Shown one piece after another: positions 25,641 to 51,152 of a stretch of 64,000 bases of DNA (position 1 is the first letter of the stretch; each line of letters starts with the position of its first letter). A program made the translations under genes and the position numbers. The notes beneath the pieces are model-generated. The model saw only the letters and a list, made by a program, of their open reading frames with translations. It had not been told where the DNA came from and did no database searches. The DNA is taken from assembly GCA_963402885.1 (NCBI GenBank), contig OY727097.1:4402001-4466000 (forward strand). The letters run 5' to 3'. Source of the DNA: Antedon bifida. Lineage: Eukaryota > Echinodermata > Crinoidea > Comatulida > Antedonidae.

Positions 25641-27964
25641 CTCTAAAAAGAAATATTAATTGATGCATCAACTGTAGCTAAGATTTATAAAGATATATAT
25701 GGAACTACAAACCTGCCGTAAAGATAGAATAGTATGTAGAAAGCAGTTTGTGATGCAGTAGGAAGGTTTAAATCTCCAGAGGGAGACATTCTTATTTTCA
25801 AATATATCAAATCAAAATAAAGAAGTATTTTATTGACCTAAAATAACCCCACCAGTTCCATCCAATTTCATGGTAATAAAACCAGGAAATTTAAAACCAT
25901 GTCCCCAACGCCAGGTCATTGTCACAAAAACCAGATCACACATTGTAATTGGGGACACTAATATCACAAATGTCACTAAAACCAGAACATTTCATCTGAT
26001 TATCAACATGTGAAAAAGTACTGTCAACACTTGGTTGTGTACGCATGTGTCCTTAAATCAGGAGACGATTAAGAACAATAGCTTGCTCATTTGATTAAAG
26101 ATTTAGGAGGTTGCAGAGTAGGTGCAGTAGTTTGGAATCAAAGAACTGAAAGAATCATTAGTAAAGTTTAGATTACTAGTAAGGTTTCTTAATGAATTTG
26201 TCAACAAAAGACAAAAAACTCCTAATTAGGGGATGGATAGGAAAAGAATATAGATGGATATACTAATTGTTTTAGTGAACTCTAGCTAATTAGGGACACA
26301 GTAAAGAATAAAGATGTATTGCTTGCAAAAAATTAAAATTAAAGCAAATAAAACATTTTGCACTTTTATTTTATAAAAGTTATTTTATTCTTATTAAAAA
26401 AAATACATTAAAATAAAATAATGAATTTGCTTACAAAATAAACAACATAAACTAGGTTATATATTGTTTGGAGGTTTGCATGGCGAAATCAAATATTGAT
26501 ACAAATTTTGCAGTACACCACGTATATTTAGTTCTGGAACGGAGTTTCTCAACGTTTCAATCAATATGCTTTGATTGTCCTTCATTCATTTCTAGTCTTC
26601 ATTTTCATATAGCAATATTTTCATGTGCAAACAAATTTAAACAGTTTTAAATGGTAAAGAATAAATTTCCTAAGTGACATTATTACAGGACATTAAGCAA
26701 ATAAATCTATTTAGTCATTCTAGTTATTTAGCACTTATACTATCATGCGGGGGTAATAATCAAAAGAAATACAGTTTGTTAAAGTTTATCGAAAATATCC
26801 TCTTTAAATTAGTCAATAACTTGCCAATTTCCTTACGTTTCATACAATAATTAAATAAAATTTAGTTGGGGGAAGGACACCTTAGGGGGCAGATGCTAAC
26901 CTACTTTATAAGATTGCTGTTTGGACTACTATTTGAAACTACTTTACCAAATACAAAACATAATTTAAACTGAAAAATATAAAGTTTTCAGATAAATTCA
27001 ATAGGGGACCCTATTTAACAAAGTACAATTAAGGGGACAGCATAGGGACCCAACAATATTTTTCCCTTTTTTTGGGAATAGTTAAAATATATATTACTGC
27101 TTGTTTATTTTTCATTTCATGGGAAAGCATCCCCTTAATAGGATTTTCTATTGTAAAATCATGTATAAATATCAAATTTGTATCATAACATTGATTATTG
27201 ATCTGTAATAATATGGTAGGAACCCAATTGTGTCGTTTGAATAGCAGTTGACTGTACTGTAGTGTTAAAATACATATTACCTGTTTATTTCACAGGAAAG
27301 TGTCCCCTTAATAGGAGTGTCTAGAAGAGGATTTTACTGTAAAATAATGTCTAAATTTTTATCATAACACACAGTTTTATTTCTTTTAAAAAATTGTTTT
27401 ATGTTGATCTACTGTAGGTCTGCAGTAATACCAATGTAGTGTTTGACCTTGATTTGACCCACTGTATTTATTTCTCACTTTACCTACATATTCTACATAC
27501 TTTAAACTTTGATTTACAATTTTCACAGCTCATAGGGACAATCCTATATAAATTACACTGATTGATTAATAAATTAAATTTTGAATGAATTATACCCATG
27601 ACAGAGAAAGACAAACTGTTTTTAATTTGGTGCAAACTAAAGTAACATTTTAATCGCCTTTGCTCCTATGTTCATTGACCTAGCGGTCAAACCTTTCTTT
27701 GAAGTAGTACAGGCAATTATTGAAATTCTCAACACGTGTGTTGTAATCACTTTGTGATAATTGACCAGAAAAACAAGTGTTAAAAGAACCAATACCAGTA
27801 GTAAGACATACAAAAACAAATTAATCAATTGGTGCCAATGAACAAGTTCAAAAGAACTGGATGGGTCAATAAATTGCTAACAGTGTTTACAAAGTATTTA
27901 ATAAGTACCCAAAATGATAGTATTATACTATAAAGATTAGATACAATACTCTGAATCTGGAATC
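25641..27964. other. gene-free stretch with decayed GTCCCCTTAATAGGA repeats
   Basis: No gene. Words around GTCCCCTTAATAGGA recur near 27130 and 27305, and related GGGGAC words lie near 27000-27050 and at 46230-46300 in kinase intron 3, indicating another old dispersed element. Confidence 0.45.
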
Positions 27965-28195
27965 TTTTTCGCGCCGCTCCTTTAGGCAGTTATATTCAAG
28001 AGAACGGTAGCATCAGGAAACAGTAGCGGTAGCTTATAGTTTACTACGGCTGAAAAAATGGGTATTTGGAAACTGAGACTGGGCATGCGCACACCCCAAA
28101 GCACGTCTGGGAAATGAGAGTCTATGAAAACATTTGCTGATAATATTGAGATGCATGTATATAGTAGTTATCGTGAGATGAGCGGCATTTTTTGT
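27965..28195 (+). repeat. dispersed repeat family F, copy 1
   Basis: About 230 bp matches the reverse complement of 47515-47740 over most of its length, including the block CAGCAAATGTTTTC in inverted form and a stretch beginning near CTATAAGCTACCG. It is not coding. Confidence 0.8.
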
Positions 28196-29083
28196 AAGAA
28201 ATATTTCTTGTTTTAAAGGAGATCTGAGATGCCATTATCGCTATTGTTGTTTTAAAAGGCTTCCAAACAGACACTTTACCATTAGTCCAACTACTTTCCT
28301 ACCCTGAATCTAGACATTATCACCACCTTTATTTATGTTTAAATAAATTTCTTTCAAAGATTTTGAGAGTAAACCTACTATCATAGAGATATATATGCAA
28401 CTTTTCTACTCTGATCCTGGAACCACGATTTTTAGACGATCTATACCATCACCGGCATTATTGTTAATAAATTATAACAATGCAATACATTTTAATACTG
28501 ATAAAAGATTCACCGAATAATTTCAAACATTAATATTAGAGATACCATTGTTTTAATTATGATGTATAAACAGTGGTACTGTACATTAACACATCGCAGA
28601 ATAATCAGCATGAATATTAATTTAGTCACACCAAAGCTTTCCAAATTTGTATATCAAATGTCACCAACATACTAACGTGTTATGCAAACAATGATATATC
28701 CATTCTAACATATGTTCTTCCATGTTACAACTAACGTCACACACACATGATAACTTTAAAATCGGAAGAGTTATATCGACTAGTTCATTAGTGGAGAGCC
28801 AGGAGTGATAGTTTGATGGAGTTTGACCTACCTTTTATAGATCAGGTTAATTAACTTGCCTAGCTTCTAAATAAAATGAATAAATCAAATATATCATAGT
28901 CGTTAATTTGTTTCAGACAGAGTGATTTACATGGGCCGCATACGCCGCCACTAGATTGCTGCAACTAATAAATTGATATCATGTAACAGCCTCAAGAGTC
29001 TGTATTATTAAAACTGTCTATTTTCAAAATGTGATAAAAAATCGTTTCTAAGGTATCAGTGTTCATGAAAATTGAACTTCAGG
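28196..29083. other. gene-free stretch
   Basis: I see no gene or clear repeat here. Confidence 0.45.
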
Positions 29084-29252
29084 TAAAGCTTGGTTCCCAC
29101 TAGCGACGCAACGCAACATACACAACGTAAGAAAATGCCCTTCCAATCATTGTGTTTGCCCCCGCCTGCGTGAAATCAAACCTGCGATATTTGTAGCACT
29201 GTTGCGTCATCGGTTCCCACTTCTGATTACGCAATACAGCACTTTGCTTCAA
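29084..29252. mobile_element. MITE family C, copy 2 (truncated, inverted)
   Basis: One terminal repeat TTGGTTCCCACTAGCGACGC is present. The body matches copies 1 and 3 in reverse complement up to CGGTTCCCACTT. The other end is missing. Confidence 0.8.
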
Positions 29253-29439
29253 TACAAAGAAAAATGTTTGCGATTGGTCCCGAAATTGGTGCAGGAAAAA
29301 TTAGGTAAACAATTTATAGGCACCTGACCTTATCAAATGGCAATAAAATAGGTGTGGGTTGTGTCAGCTTCCTAAGTTGCCTTACTGGTTACTTCTCTAT
29401 GGATTATTACTTACTTTCTTCTTTATTTAATGAGGGTGA

Positions 29440-29630
29440 TCCATCCAGCTATGATACCCTCAGAGGTTCACAAGACAAACATATACACAAGATGCTCTAC
29501 ATAAACAAAGTCTTTGGGAGTGGAGTAATTTGGTCCTTAGAAAAAATCCTGACATGTGACGGGACTTGAACTCAGGACCCTTGGAGTGGTAGCCAAGCAT
29601 CATAACCACCAAGCCACAACTCTACTCCTT
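29440..29630 (-). mobile_element. tRNA-derived SINE-like fragment
   Basis: Read on the minus strand, a tRNA-like head (GTGGCTTGGTGGTTATGATG, then GAGTTCAAGTCCCG as B box) is followed by a tail shared with 36410-36475 (AGACTTTGTTTATGTAGAGC). An open frame across it on the plus strand is fortuitous. Confidence 0.6.
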
Positions 29631-30107
29631 CGCATTTTCATGCGCTTTCAAAATAGATTTGACTTGGGTTACAGCCATTTAACATCAACAGCCACCACCT
29701 CCACTCAATGGTTTTGTCATGATCAGAAAAATATATTCGCTATCACATTAACATTTTCTTTATAATAGTACTATATACATAGTTTGAAAATAATGAATTT
29801 GATATGCATAATACAACAATGAAGTTAGTACAGAGTCAACACAGAACCCACTTTTGGGACGACACCATATTGTGGAAACAGTTGCTTCTACTGTACATTA
29901 TGTTGGATATATGAATGACTGATATATATTAATACAACAATGATAGGAAAAAAAACCAAATTTACAGAGGGCAGCAAATCAGTTTGACTTAAAAAATTGG
30001 TAACAAAAAAGTTTAAAATGTTGTTTATTGACGATGATGTATCAGAAAGAGGGAGAGGGCTCAATGTTGGTGATAGATATCCCTGTTGTAACATAACCTA
30101 ATTATGT

Positions 30108-30303
30108 GTAAAGCGTGGCTCTCGCTAAAACACAACAACGTATTGACGCAAAGTACTGTATTGCATAATCCCAAGTGGGAACCGACGATGCAACAGTGCT
30201 GCAACATCGCGGGTTTGATTTCACACAGGCGGGGAAAACACAATAATTAGAAGGGCATTTGTTTATGTTACGTATAATGCATTGCTAGTGAGAACCAAGC
30301 TTT
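30108..30303. mobile_element. MITE family C, copy 3
   Basis: Both ends are present (GTGGCTCTCGCTAAAACACA; right end TGCATTGCTAGTGAGAACCA). The body is closely similar to copy 1 at 6003, including GCGGGTTTGATTTCACACAG. Confidence 0.8.
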
Positions 30304-30944
30304 AAAGGGGTCAGAACAGTATTAGTAATATATTCAATGAGATGAATTAAATGAGATATGAAGAACATTGTTACAAATTCATGAACATTTATTGATACAT
30401 CCAAAATACATGTATTATAAACACTAACATTATCATTACATACAAAAACAAAAATACAATATGTAATGGTTGCAAAATAGAAAAATGTATTCACTTGCAT
30501 ATATAGTCCCCACCAATTTTATAATTAACTTTTATCTTATAAAACAAAATTTACAAATGTAAAAATATAAGTATAGTATTAGTTTTTTTTCTTCATTTTT
30601 TACTCTAAAATAAGTTTTATTAACAATAAATTTCTTTGTTATAAAAATGTCATTTTAAATGATAAAAATCATTTTTAATGATAAAAATTCTCGTAAACTA
30701 TTTATGAAACATAGAAATAACCAATAGATGCACTGATTATGTTTAAATAACATAGTATAAGGATTAAATTGTGTACTACATTAAATAAGGTATATAAAAT
30801 TGAAAAAAAAAATGATTTAAACAATAATACAAAGTGAACTACTACTACACTAACTACTCTGAATTAATATATATTTCTAACTTGCATAATCTACATATAT
30901 ATTTTAAATCCGACAAAAGGATATTTTGTATAAACTTTCGAAGA
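30304..30944. other. gene-free stretch
   Basis: Very AT-rich; I see no gene or clear repeat. Confidence 0.45.
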
Positions 30945-31485
30945 AATGGAATTAAAGAAAATGGTCCTGACTTTATATAATTTATTATTTATTTGTTTTC
31001 AGAATATATCAATCACCGTTTGTTATCATTTCATTTAAATATATTTCATATAATATTTTGCCTGAATTGTAATTGTAAAATTAATTAATTTATATAGTGT
31101 TATAGTGCTTTATTGTGCTTTATATTCCCCGCCATTTTTTATGCCGATTTTCCAAGCGTATTACAAACATCATATTAAAGATCAGGATGGAATTAAGACA
31201 ATGTTTCCGACTTTATTAGATTATTAATATATATTAATATACATACATGTTTGGTTTATAATGTTTATTTGTATGTAGTTTAAGTTGACTTCACCACTAA
31301 TGAGTGTGTTGCCACTGATCCAAAAGTGTTCGTCAATAAAAGTATAATATGCGATCATTATATTCATATATTTATATGATATTGCCTGAACTGTAAAAAT
31401 TAATCTATAATAATTTGCCACAGTATTTTGTTTTGCTTATATTCCCCACCATCTTTTTGCCAATCTTCCATGCACTAAAAAACAT
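30945..31485. repeat. diverged tandem duplication
   Basis: Two adjacent blocks (about 30945-31178 and 31180-31485) share a succession of words: GGAATTAA, CGACTTTAT-like, TTGCCTGAA, then TATATTCCCCRCCAT and TTTTCCA near their ends. The blocks are diverged, so the duplication is old. Confidence 0.65.
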
Positions 31486-31525
31486 TCACATTTAAGTCTA
31501 TTTTTGTGGAATCATTTAGTTCAAC

Positions 31526-31799
31526 TAATAACCTTTTCACATCTGCATAACTTGTAACAACTTGTAACCAGAGACCTGAGAAATCTCGGAAGGAATGCTT
31601 AGTTGCGCGCTATTTGATTACTGTGATTGGTGAGTTTAATACCAGGGCAATACACACACGCAGAAAAAAAGCATGCCTCTCATCAGTGTGTGTTTTTCTC
31701 TCGAGATTTCAAAAGGAGAGATTTTCCACAAAATTGTATTCACACTATGCAAACCTGGTTACAACTTGTTACATTTTGGAGATGTGAAAAGGGTATTAT
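31526..31799. mobile_element. MITE family G
   Basis: The ends form an inverted repeat of about 40 bp with a few mismatches: AACCTTTTCACATCTGCATA on the left against TTGGAGATGTGAAAAGGGTA on the right, with the inner part CTTGTAACCAG / CTGGTTACAAG. The interior has no conserved frame. Confidence 0.75.
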
Positions 31800-31869
31800 A
31801 AGAATTTCCAAAAGCTAACTCTTTCAATACGAAACTTCCTTAAAACTTAAACAAGAATCTTCCTTAGAT

Positions 31870-31980
31870 CAAAAATTTCCAAATTCTTTCCCACTACTTA
31901 AAATTATAGATTGAAATTAGACTTTCCTTTCCAGGAAGGGCCAGCCCGTGGAAGTCCGATATTGGGAGAGTTGACTGTTT
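31870..31980. mobile_element. MITE family H, partial copy
   Basis: The end GATATTGGGAGAGTTGACTG matches one terminus of the complete copy at 32608-32761, together with nearby GGGCCAGCCCG and TCCAAATTCTTT words. The other end is not seen. Confidence 0.55.
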
Positions 31981-32607
31981 TTACACTGCAAATCTAATAT
32001 ATGATAGGACACAAGCAAGTAGACGAAATAAATAAACCAAATATCAAAGAAAAAATTCTACCTATATAATTTAGTTTTTTGGATTTGATGTTTTAATTTA
32101 TTTTTTTTCTGGAATCCTTAAGTTTTAAAACTTATTTGCCTAATAGTTATACATATATTCTTTTAAATTATGAGTTTAATTTGCTATTGTAATGTAAAAA
32201 CAGAACAATATATAACATAATATGGACCGATCCTCCCAAAAAAGATTAAGTTGGCTGCTCGGCTCATTTAAGCCATATGTGTATTGTATGTTGCATATTA
32301 TTCTAATTGTAATTAGGTAATTTTGCATGTAATTGTAATTCCAGTTATAAAATTAATTTCTATTACTTATTTACTTATGTGATATTATAATTATTGATAT
32401 TTTACTGTATTACTGTTTATAATTGCTCAGTATACATTGCTACCTTTAGTATTTAGTAATTTAATTTCAATATTTTTCAAATTTTGTACATCTCTCGTGT
32501 TTAAAGTTTTTGCTACAATTTTGCACCCTTTTTCATATCTGTAAAACAGTTATGTATTAAACATAGTATGAGGTGCATACAGATAAATGAATTGATTGTT
32601 CCTTAAC

Positions 32608-32761
32608 ACAGTCAACTCTCCCAATACCAGACTCTGAAAACTCCTAAAAAAACTTGAGGTCCAAAAAGCTCAAATTCTTTTTTACCATTAAAACACAAAT
32701 TTAGAATACCAGACATATCAGGCCAGCCCAAGCGTGTCCCGTATTAAGGAGAGTTGACTTA
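32608..32761. mobile_element. MITE family H, complete copy
   Basis: Terminal inverted repeats AGTCAACTCTCCCAATA and TATTAAGGAGAGTTGACT bound about 150 bp of non-coding sequence with a GGCCAGCCC word. Confidence 0.75.
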
Positions 32762-34151
32762 GCATTATCAATTAGTTTAAACTTACAACTAGATTACAGT
32801 AACGACTGGTGACAAAAAAACAAGTCAGTTTAATTTGCTTTTTAAAATTTGTTGTGATAAAACATTAATTCAACATGGTACTATAATTAAAAAGTGTTTG
32901 TAATTGGGAGAATGTAACTATATAATAGATAAGATATGAATATAGAAATAATGTTGAATTCTTGAATCAAACATATTATTATTATTAATACGTCGCGGTT
33001 TCAAATAATAAACGTCAGATTTTAATTACTTAAATCTAAATTAGCGGAAGCTATGGTATTAATATGCATGCAATGGCTAAATTGAAGCATTAGAAAAGTT
33101 AGAACTTAAAAAAAAACAAAAGAAAAATGAAAATGAAGAATTAAAATTAACAATGGTTATCAAACGCAAATAAAATTAGTATCCACAAAACAAAAATTAA
33201 AAACTAAAGTTGTATTAATACCTTTAAATATTTATTGTAAAGAATCTTTATCTTGATCTGTAAAAAGGAAATATGCAAATTAGTTATTTACAATAAAAAA
33301 AAAAAATTCCCCATAGTTTTAATTTAAAATTTTTGTAAAAATAAATACTGACACTCTACAGTTTTTAAAGCACAGCCTTAACAACCCAGCATTCTCAATT
33401 AAGTTTTAGGGTGCAATAAGCAACTAAGTTGACCAGCACCTTGCAGATTTTACAGAAAACTATTTTTTTTAAATATTTAAACCACAAATACTGTGAATAT
33501 GTGAATATTGTGATTCCAGAATTTCCGAAATTGTATACAATTGTAAACAATTTTTAAAATTATAACAACAAAAACCAAAATAATAATAATATAACGCACC
33601 AACCCGAACGTTATCAAAGGTGTGGAGAAGAAACACAATTGTAAACAAAAATGGTTTCAAATGTTTAAGGTTTTAAAAATGAAGATTTGCTGAAAAGTTG
33701 AAGATTTACTGAAAAGTTGAAGATTTGCCGACATTAGGTAAAAGGTACGAAATGTTAGATTAGAAACATTTCATGCCTTTAAGTTAGTTTCGCAAAATAA
33801 AAACAACAAAATAAAAATATTGTTAAAATAAAACAATAGAAATTTAAGTGCAGATTTATATTTACATACTTTACAGTTGCAATAAAAAAAAGTGACTTAA
33901 AATTGAAATAATTGAAGAAAAAAATGATTAGAAATTGAATGAACTTAAAAATAATGCATTTAATGCTAGATATTAAAAAAAATGTAAAAAAAAATTTGTT
34001 TCTCTTTTTTGACAAATAAACCTTGATTTGATCATGTGATGCTTGTAGTTTTATCGAAAATCGGCACACAATTCAGTACTGTTTGGTTCATATATCCCTA
34101 CAAACAACAAAAACAGCGTGATTTTCACGAATCCCTGAATCAATAGTGTTC
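32762..34151. other. gene-free 3' flank of the kinase
   Basis: Extremely A-rich sequence downstream of the kinase stop codon. A 21-bp unit (GAAGATTTGCTGAAAAGTT) occurs three times near 33680-33730. The kinase 3' UTR must lie here, but I cannot place its polyadenylation site with confidence. Confidence 0.5.
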
Positions 34152-47358
<13,207 letters not shown>

Positions 47359-47514
47359 ATTTAAAAGCCTTCATCAAATAATTGTTTTACAAAAATAATG
47401 TGATTGTTTTTTTAATGCTATGCTGTCCGATATTTGAATAAAGTTTTGAGACATCACCAAAACATCTGCAAAAAGAAAAAGTATAAATATAAATAACAAA
47501 TATTTCTTACAAAA

Positions 47515-47740
47515 AACGCCGCTCATTTAACGATAACTACTGTCTACATGCATCTCAATATTATCAGCAAATGTTTTCTCTTTTCCCACACATGTTTTGG
47601 GGTGTGTGCATGGCCAGTCCGAGTTTCTAAATACACATTTTTTCATTAGCCGTAAGTAAACTATAAGCTACCGCATGGTAATAACTATTTCCTGATGCTT
47701 CAGTTCTGTTGAATATAACTGTCTAAAGGAGCTCCGTGAA
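47515..47740 (-). repeat. dispersed repeat family F, copy 2, in kinase 5' intron
   Basis: Reverse complement of 27965-28195 over about 220 bp, with several substitutions and small gaps. It lies just upstream of the first coding exon. Confidence 0.8.
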
Positions 47741-48269
47741 AATATACCGTATTACTTTACAAATACACTTGCACTGAGGAAGGGCCAGTGTTGCTCGCAA
47801 GCTCTGCTGTTCTACTTTATCATTTTGATTTACAGTAGCTGTCTGTTTGAGTGATTCCGGTTAAAATTTAATTATTTGTAGGTATTGGTATAAATTATTA
47901 AAATCATTTTATTACTATAACACAAGGTTGTTGTTTGTATATACTCCTATAAACTGACAACTCAATGAGGAAACAAAAAATAGAATTCCCTTACCTAATG
48001 ATCTAATAGTACTTTATTAGGATTATATAATGAAACTAAGGATAGGATGTGGGTATTATGATAATAGATAGTATTGCAGTGATACAGGATGTCATGCTCA
48101 GCCAAGCATAAAAAAAACAAAAATAACATTTTCAGGGCATTTCCGGACATTATTTCGTTTTAAAAATCTTACCGATTGAAAACAACTATGTGCAGCATTA
48201 ATTAGTATTTTCAGTACGGTTACCATATACTGTATACCGGATAATAATTAGGTGTAGAGAATATCGGCA

Positions 48270-48600
48270 CAGTTGACCATGTATCAAATTATTTTCAATG
48301 ATCATGGTCAACTGGGCCTCCAATTCACTGTTTTCTATCGGTCAAGCCGACCATTCTCCTTAATCATGAAACCAATGGTCAATTGTTCTGATATGAAATT
48401 GGACACACAGTTGACCGTGGCAATAGTAAAAAAAATCCCACACATTTGACCATTCCAAAAACATTACACAACAGTAGATCATGAATTATTAACAGTAAAC
48501 TGGAGATGTCAAATATATCTGTACCATACGGCCGGGGATTTGTTTACCTCCCTGACATAGCCAAAAGTCAACCGACCATGCCGGATACATTTCAAACCAG
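48270..48600. promoter_or_regulatory. cluster of TTGACCAT words near the divergent promoter
   Basis: CAGTTGACCATG (48270-48281) and its exact reverse complement (48303-48314) are followed by several more TTGACCA/TGGTCAA words to about 48585. The clustering is visible; binding by any factor is inference, and it may instead be a decayed repeat. Confidence 0.4.
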
Positions 48601-48934
48601 TTATACTTTTTTTTTATTTTTTTTTTATTGAATTATTTTTATTTAATTTAAAACTTTTTTCCAACAAATCTAAACACGAATATTGTATCAAGACAAGAAA
48701 GGAATAATTTTAGAGTAGTACTAGGCCTATTCAAGGCCTAGTAAGCACTATTTATACATACCTAGGCGCTTTTATACCTTACTTACTACACTAGGCTTAG
48801 TAGTACTCTAGGCCTAAGGCTATAAAACTTAAAGATTGTGGTCGTTTCCGTTGCCCGACGACATAGGCACCATCCATACGAGGGCGTACGCAAAGCGGCT
48901 GCTACACACACAGTAGCTAGGCTAGCCTACTTAC

Positions 48935-49912
48935 CTTTCCGTTTTTCGTACGAGCGGTCTACATATTTAAACCTTAAAATGTCTTTGGATTCGTACTGAC
49001 ATGATCATCAAATATAATCTTTAACTTTAGGATTAAATATTTAAGAAATGTTCAAAGTTTAAAATACTAAAAACTTTTCCTAAACTTTAGGAGGACCACA
49101 AATTCTTTGCACACCACCAACCAAATAAAACCAGGAAATTAAGTTGTGAAACTACACACATTAGAATCCCTAGCTTACTAAAATTAAACATTCTTCAACA
49201 ATATTTATATGTTTTAAGCATATATAGTAATAATAAAGTAATTATAATAATACTTAATATATTTTTTATATTGATTTATTACCTAAATTCTTTATAGAAA
49301 CAATATTTCTGCAAAATAATGTTAATTACTTTAAGTAGTTAAGTACTCTTCTTTAATTCTGTCTTGTTAACCTAGAGGGCGCTCGTCGTAAAATATTAAA
49401 TGTGTCGATCGGAGATACTTGTTTGATGTACAGTACTTGCTGAATTTGTGGTAGTAATTTATGGAAGATTTTTAGGCCTAGACACTTCAGGATTATTGTG
49501 GATAGTGTGTATTATTATATATTTTTATATACTTAATATATTAGCATCATTAATAATAGTATAGTACCCAGTAACAAAGTTTATATAGCTAGTGAAGCTA
49601 GGCCTACTCACTTGCTATAGTCGGTTCGTTCTTCTGACAGACGTTACACACGAAAATATGATGATGATCCCCCGTATAGGCCTATAAAAAAGGCATATTG
49701 GTTGGCCTAGGTAGCTGCTAGTTTGCACAAGATATTTTGAATACACCCTATCTTGCTATCCTATATTGAATTTGATTTTTTTTTTTTTAAATGAATAGTC
49801 ATAAAAATATTAAAATTATTATATATTATATTTGATGATTGAATAATATGATAATTGACAGGTTTTGTTTAATGACATTTTATAATCTGTATTTTTTAAA
49901 TATTTTCTTTAG
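48935..49912. promoter_or_regulatory. divergent promoter region between BTK and MED7
   Basis: The two genes point away from each other. Their predicted 5' ends leave less than about 1 kb between them (kinase non-coding exon donor at 48934, MED7 acceptor at 49912). The stretch is rich in AGGCCTA words, and a GC-richer patch lies at 48840-48960. A MED7 non-coding first exon probably lies here, but I cannot choose its donor. No TATA box is convincing. Confidence 0.45.
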
Positions 49913-49937
49913 AGATTTTTGTTACCCTACATAAAGT

Positions 49938-50633
49938 ATGGCTGAAGAACAAGGAGTGAGCTCGTTACCATTGCCTCCCATGCAGTTCATAAAGAACTAC
50001 ACTGATGACCGAATCCGCAACGGAACCGCTCCTAAACCGCCACATCCACCACCTGATAAATATGATATGTTTGGTGCGACGTTTCAACCAGACGATGCAA
50101 TTATAAGGCAACTTGAATCCCAAGGATTACAGAGATTACACCCAAAACAATTTGACCATAAAGACGAATTAAAACGACTTAATCATTCAATTTTAGTAAA
50201 TTTTTTAGATTTAGTCGACATATTGATAACATCCCCGTCGAGCCAACATAGGCAGCAGAAAGTGGAAGACATCAACCTTGTATTTATCCATATGCATCAT
50301 TTAATCAATGAATTCAGACCTCACCAAGCGAGGGAGACACTGCGTGTTATGATGGAGGTACAGAAACGGCAAAGACTCGATACAGCTGAACGATTTCAGA
50401 AACATTTAGAAAAAGTTACGGAGTCGTTACAGAATTGTTTAGGATCGTTACCGTCAAACATCGGCAGTATCGAAAGTAAAGTAGTGACGTCGATTGAGAT
50501 TGAACAGAGGTCGATGAACATAAAACAAGAACCAAAAGATACAGTGAAAGAGGAGGAGGAACAAAAGAAGGTGCAGGAGGACAATTTTTATGACAAAGAC
50601 AAACTAATGTGTGACATGGTGGATTCAATATAA
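49938..50633 (+). CDS. MED7: Mediator complex subunit 7
   Basis: The 231-codon open frame is close in length to MED7 of other animals (about 233). It opens with the family's conserved N-terminus: a short acidic start, [14 protein letters not shown] (about residues 11-24), then a Pro-rich PKPPHPPPD segment and YDMFG. A basic/helical middle follows ([18 protein letters not shown], about 78-95), then [20 protein letters not shown] (about 125-144) and a long helix that in known structures forms a coiled coil with MED21. The N-terminal part binds MED31 in the Mediator middle module, which bridges activators to RNA polymerase II in the nucleus. The coding sequence has no intron. An acceptor (TTTTCTTTAG) ending at 49912 just upstream indicates a non-coding first exon. 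The acidic Lys/Glu-rich tail (about 198-220) is typical of low conservation. No damage is seen. Confidence 0.97.
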   Translation: MAEEQGVSSLPLPPMQFIKNYTDDRIRNGTAPKPPHPPPDKYDMFGATFQPDDAIIRQLESQGLQRLHPKQFDHKDELKRLNHSILVNFLDLVDILITSPSSQHRQQKVEDINLVFIHMHHLINEFRPHQARETLRVMMEVQKRQRLDTAERFQKHLEKVTESLQNCLGSLPSNIGSIESKVVTSIEIEQRSMNIKQEPKDTVKEEEEQKKVQEDNFYDKDKLMCDMVDSI

Positions 50634-51030
50634 GTGACACAAATAAGTGACATTTTTTGGTCCCATTGACAAACCCAATAAATGTCACCTTTTGGGTTTG
50701 CCAGTGTGACAAAAATAAGTGACATTTTTTGGTCCCATTGACAAACCCAATAAATGTCACTTTTGGGTTTGCCAGTGTGACAAAAATAAGTGACACTTTT
50801 TGTTGGTCCCATTGACAAACCCAATAAATGTCACTTTTGGATTTACCAGTGTGATAAAAAATAAGTCACTTTTGGGTTTGACAGTGTGACAAAAAAATGG
50901 AACTTTTTGAATTTATCGATGGGTCTAATTTGGTTTTGACAATGAGACAAAAGGGTAACTTTTTTGGGGTTTGTCAATGGGACTAAACATGACAATTTTT
51001 GGGTTTTTTGTCATTGAGACCAAAAAAAGT
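50634..51030 (+). repeat. tandem 71-74-bp repeats in MED7 3' UTR, each with a hairpin
   Basis: Units begin at 50634, 50706, 50777 and 50851 (GTGAC or GTGAT start), followed by decayed units to about 51030. Within a unit, GTGACATTT pairs with AAATGTCAC, and TTGACAAACCCAA nearly pairs with TTGGGTTTGCCA. The first unit starts immediately after the MED7 stop codon. Minus-strand open frames here are just the array. Confidence 0.9.
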
Positions 51031-51146
51031 ACTCGTGAAACGAACATGTGGAAATACTGTATGTTTTTACCTCCAAGGCAAATCCCTGTGTGTCCTTTTA
51101 AGTGGATTTCTACTGAAGTAGTAATTTGTACTTCACATTGTAGTTT

Positions 51147-51152
51147 AATAAA
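51147..51152 (+). terminator. MED7 polyadenylation signal
   Basis: AATAAA lies about 515 bases after the MED7 stop, with further overlapping AATAAA words to about 51165. It is the first canonical signal after the repeat array, so the 3' end is probably near 51170-51190. Confidence 0.6.

Noticed and set aside
50416..50824. minus-strand open frames with repeated VCQWDQK-like phrases
   Set aside because: They are the MED7 3' UTR tandem repeat translated antisense.
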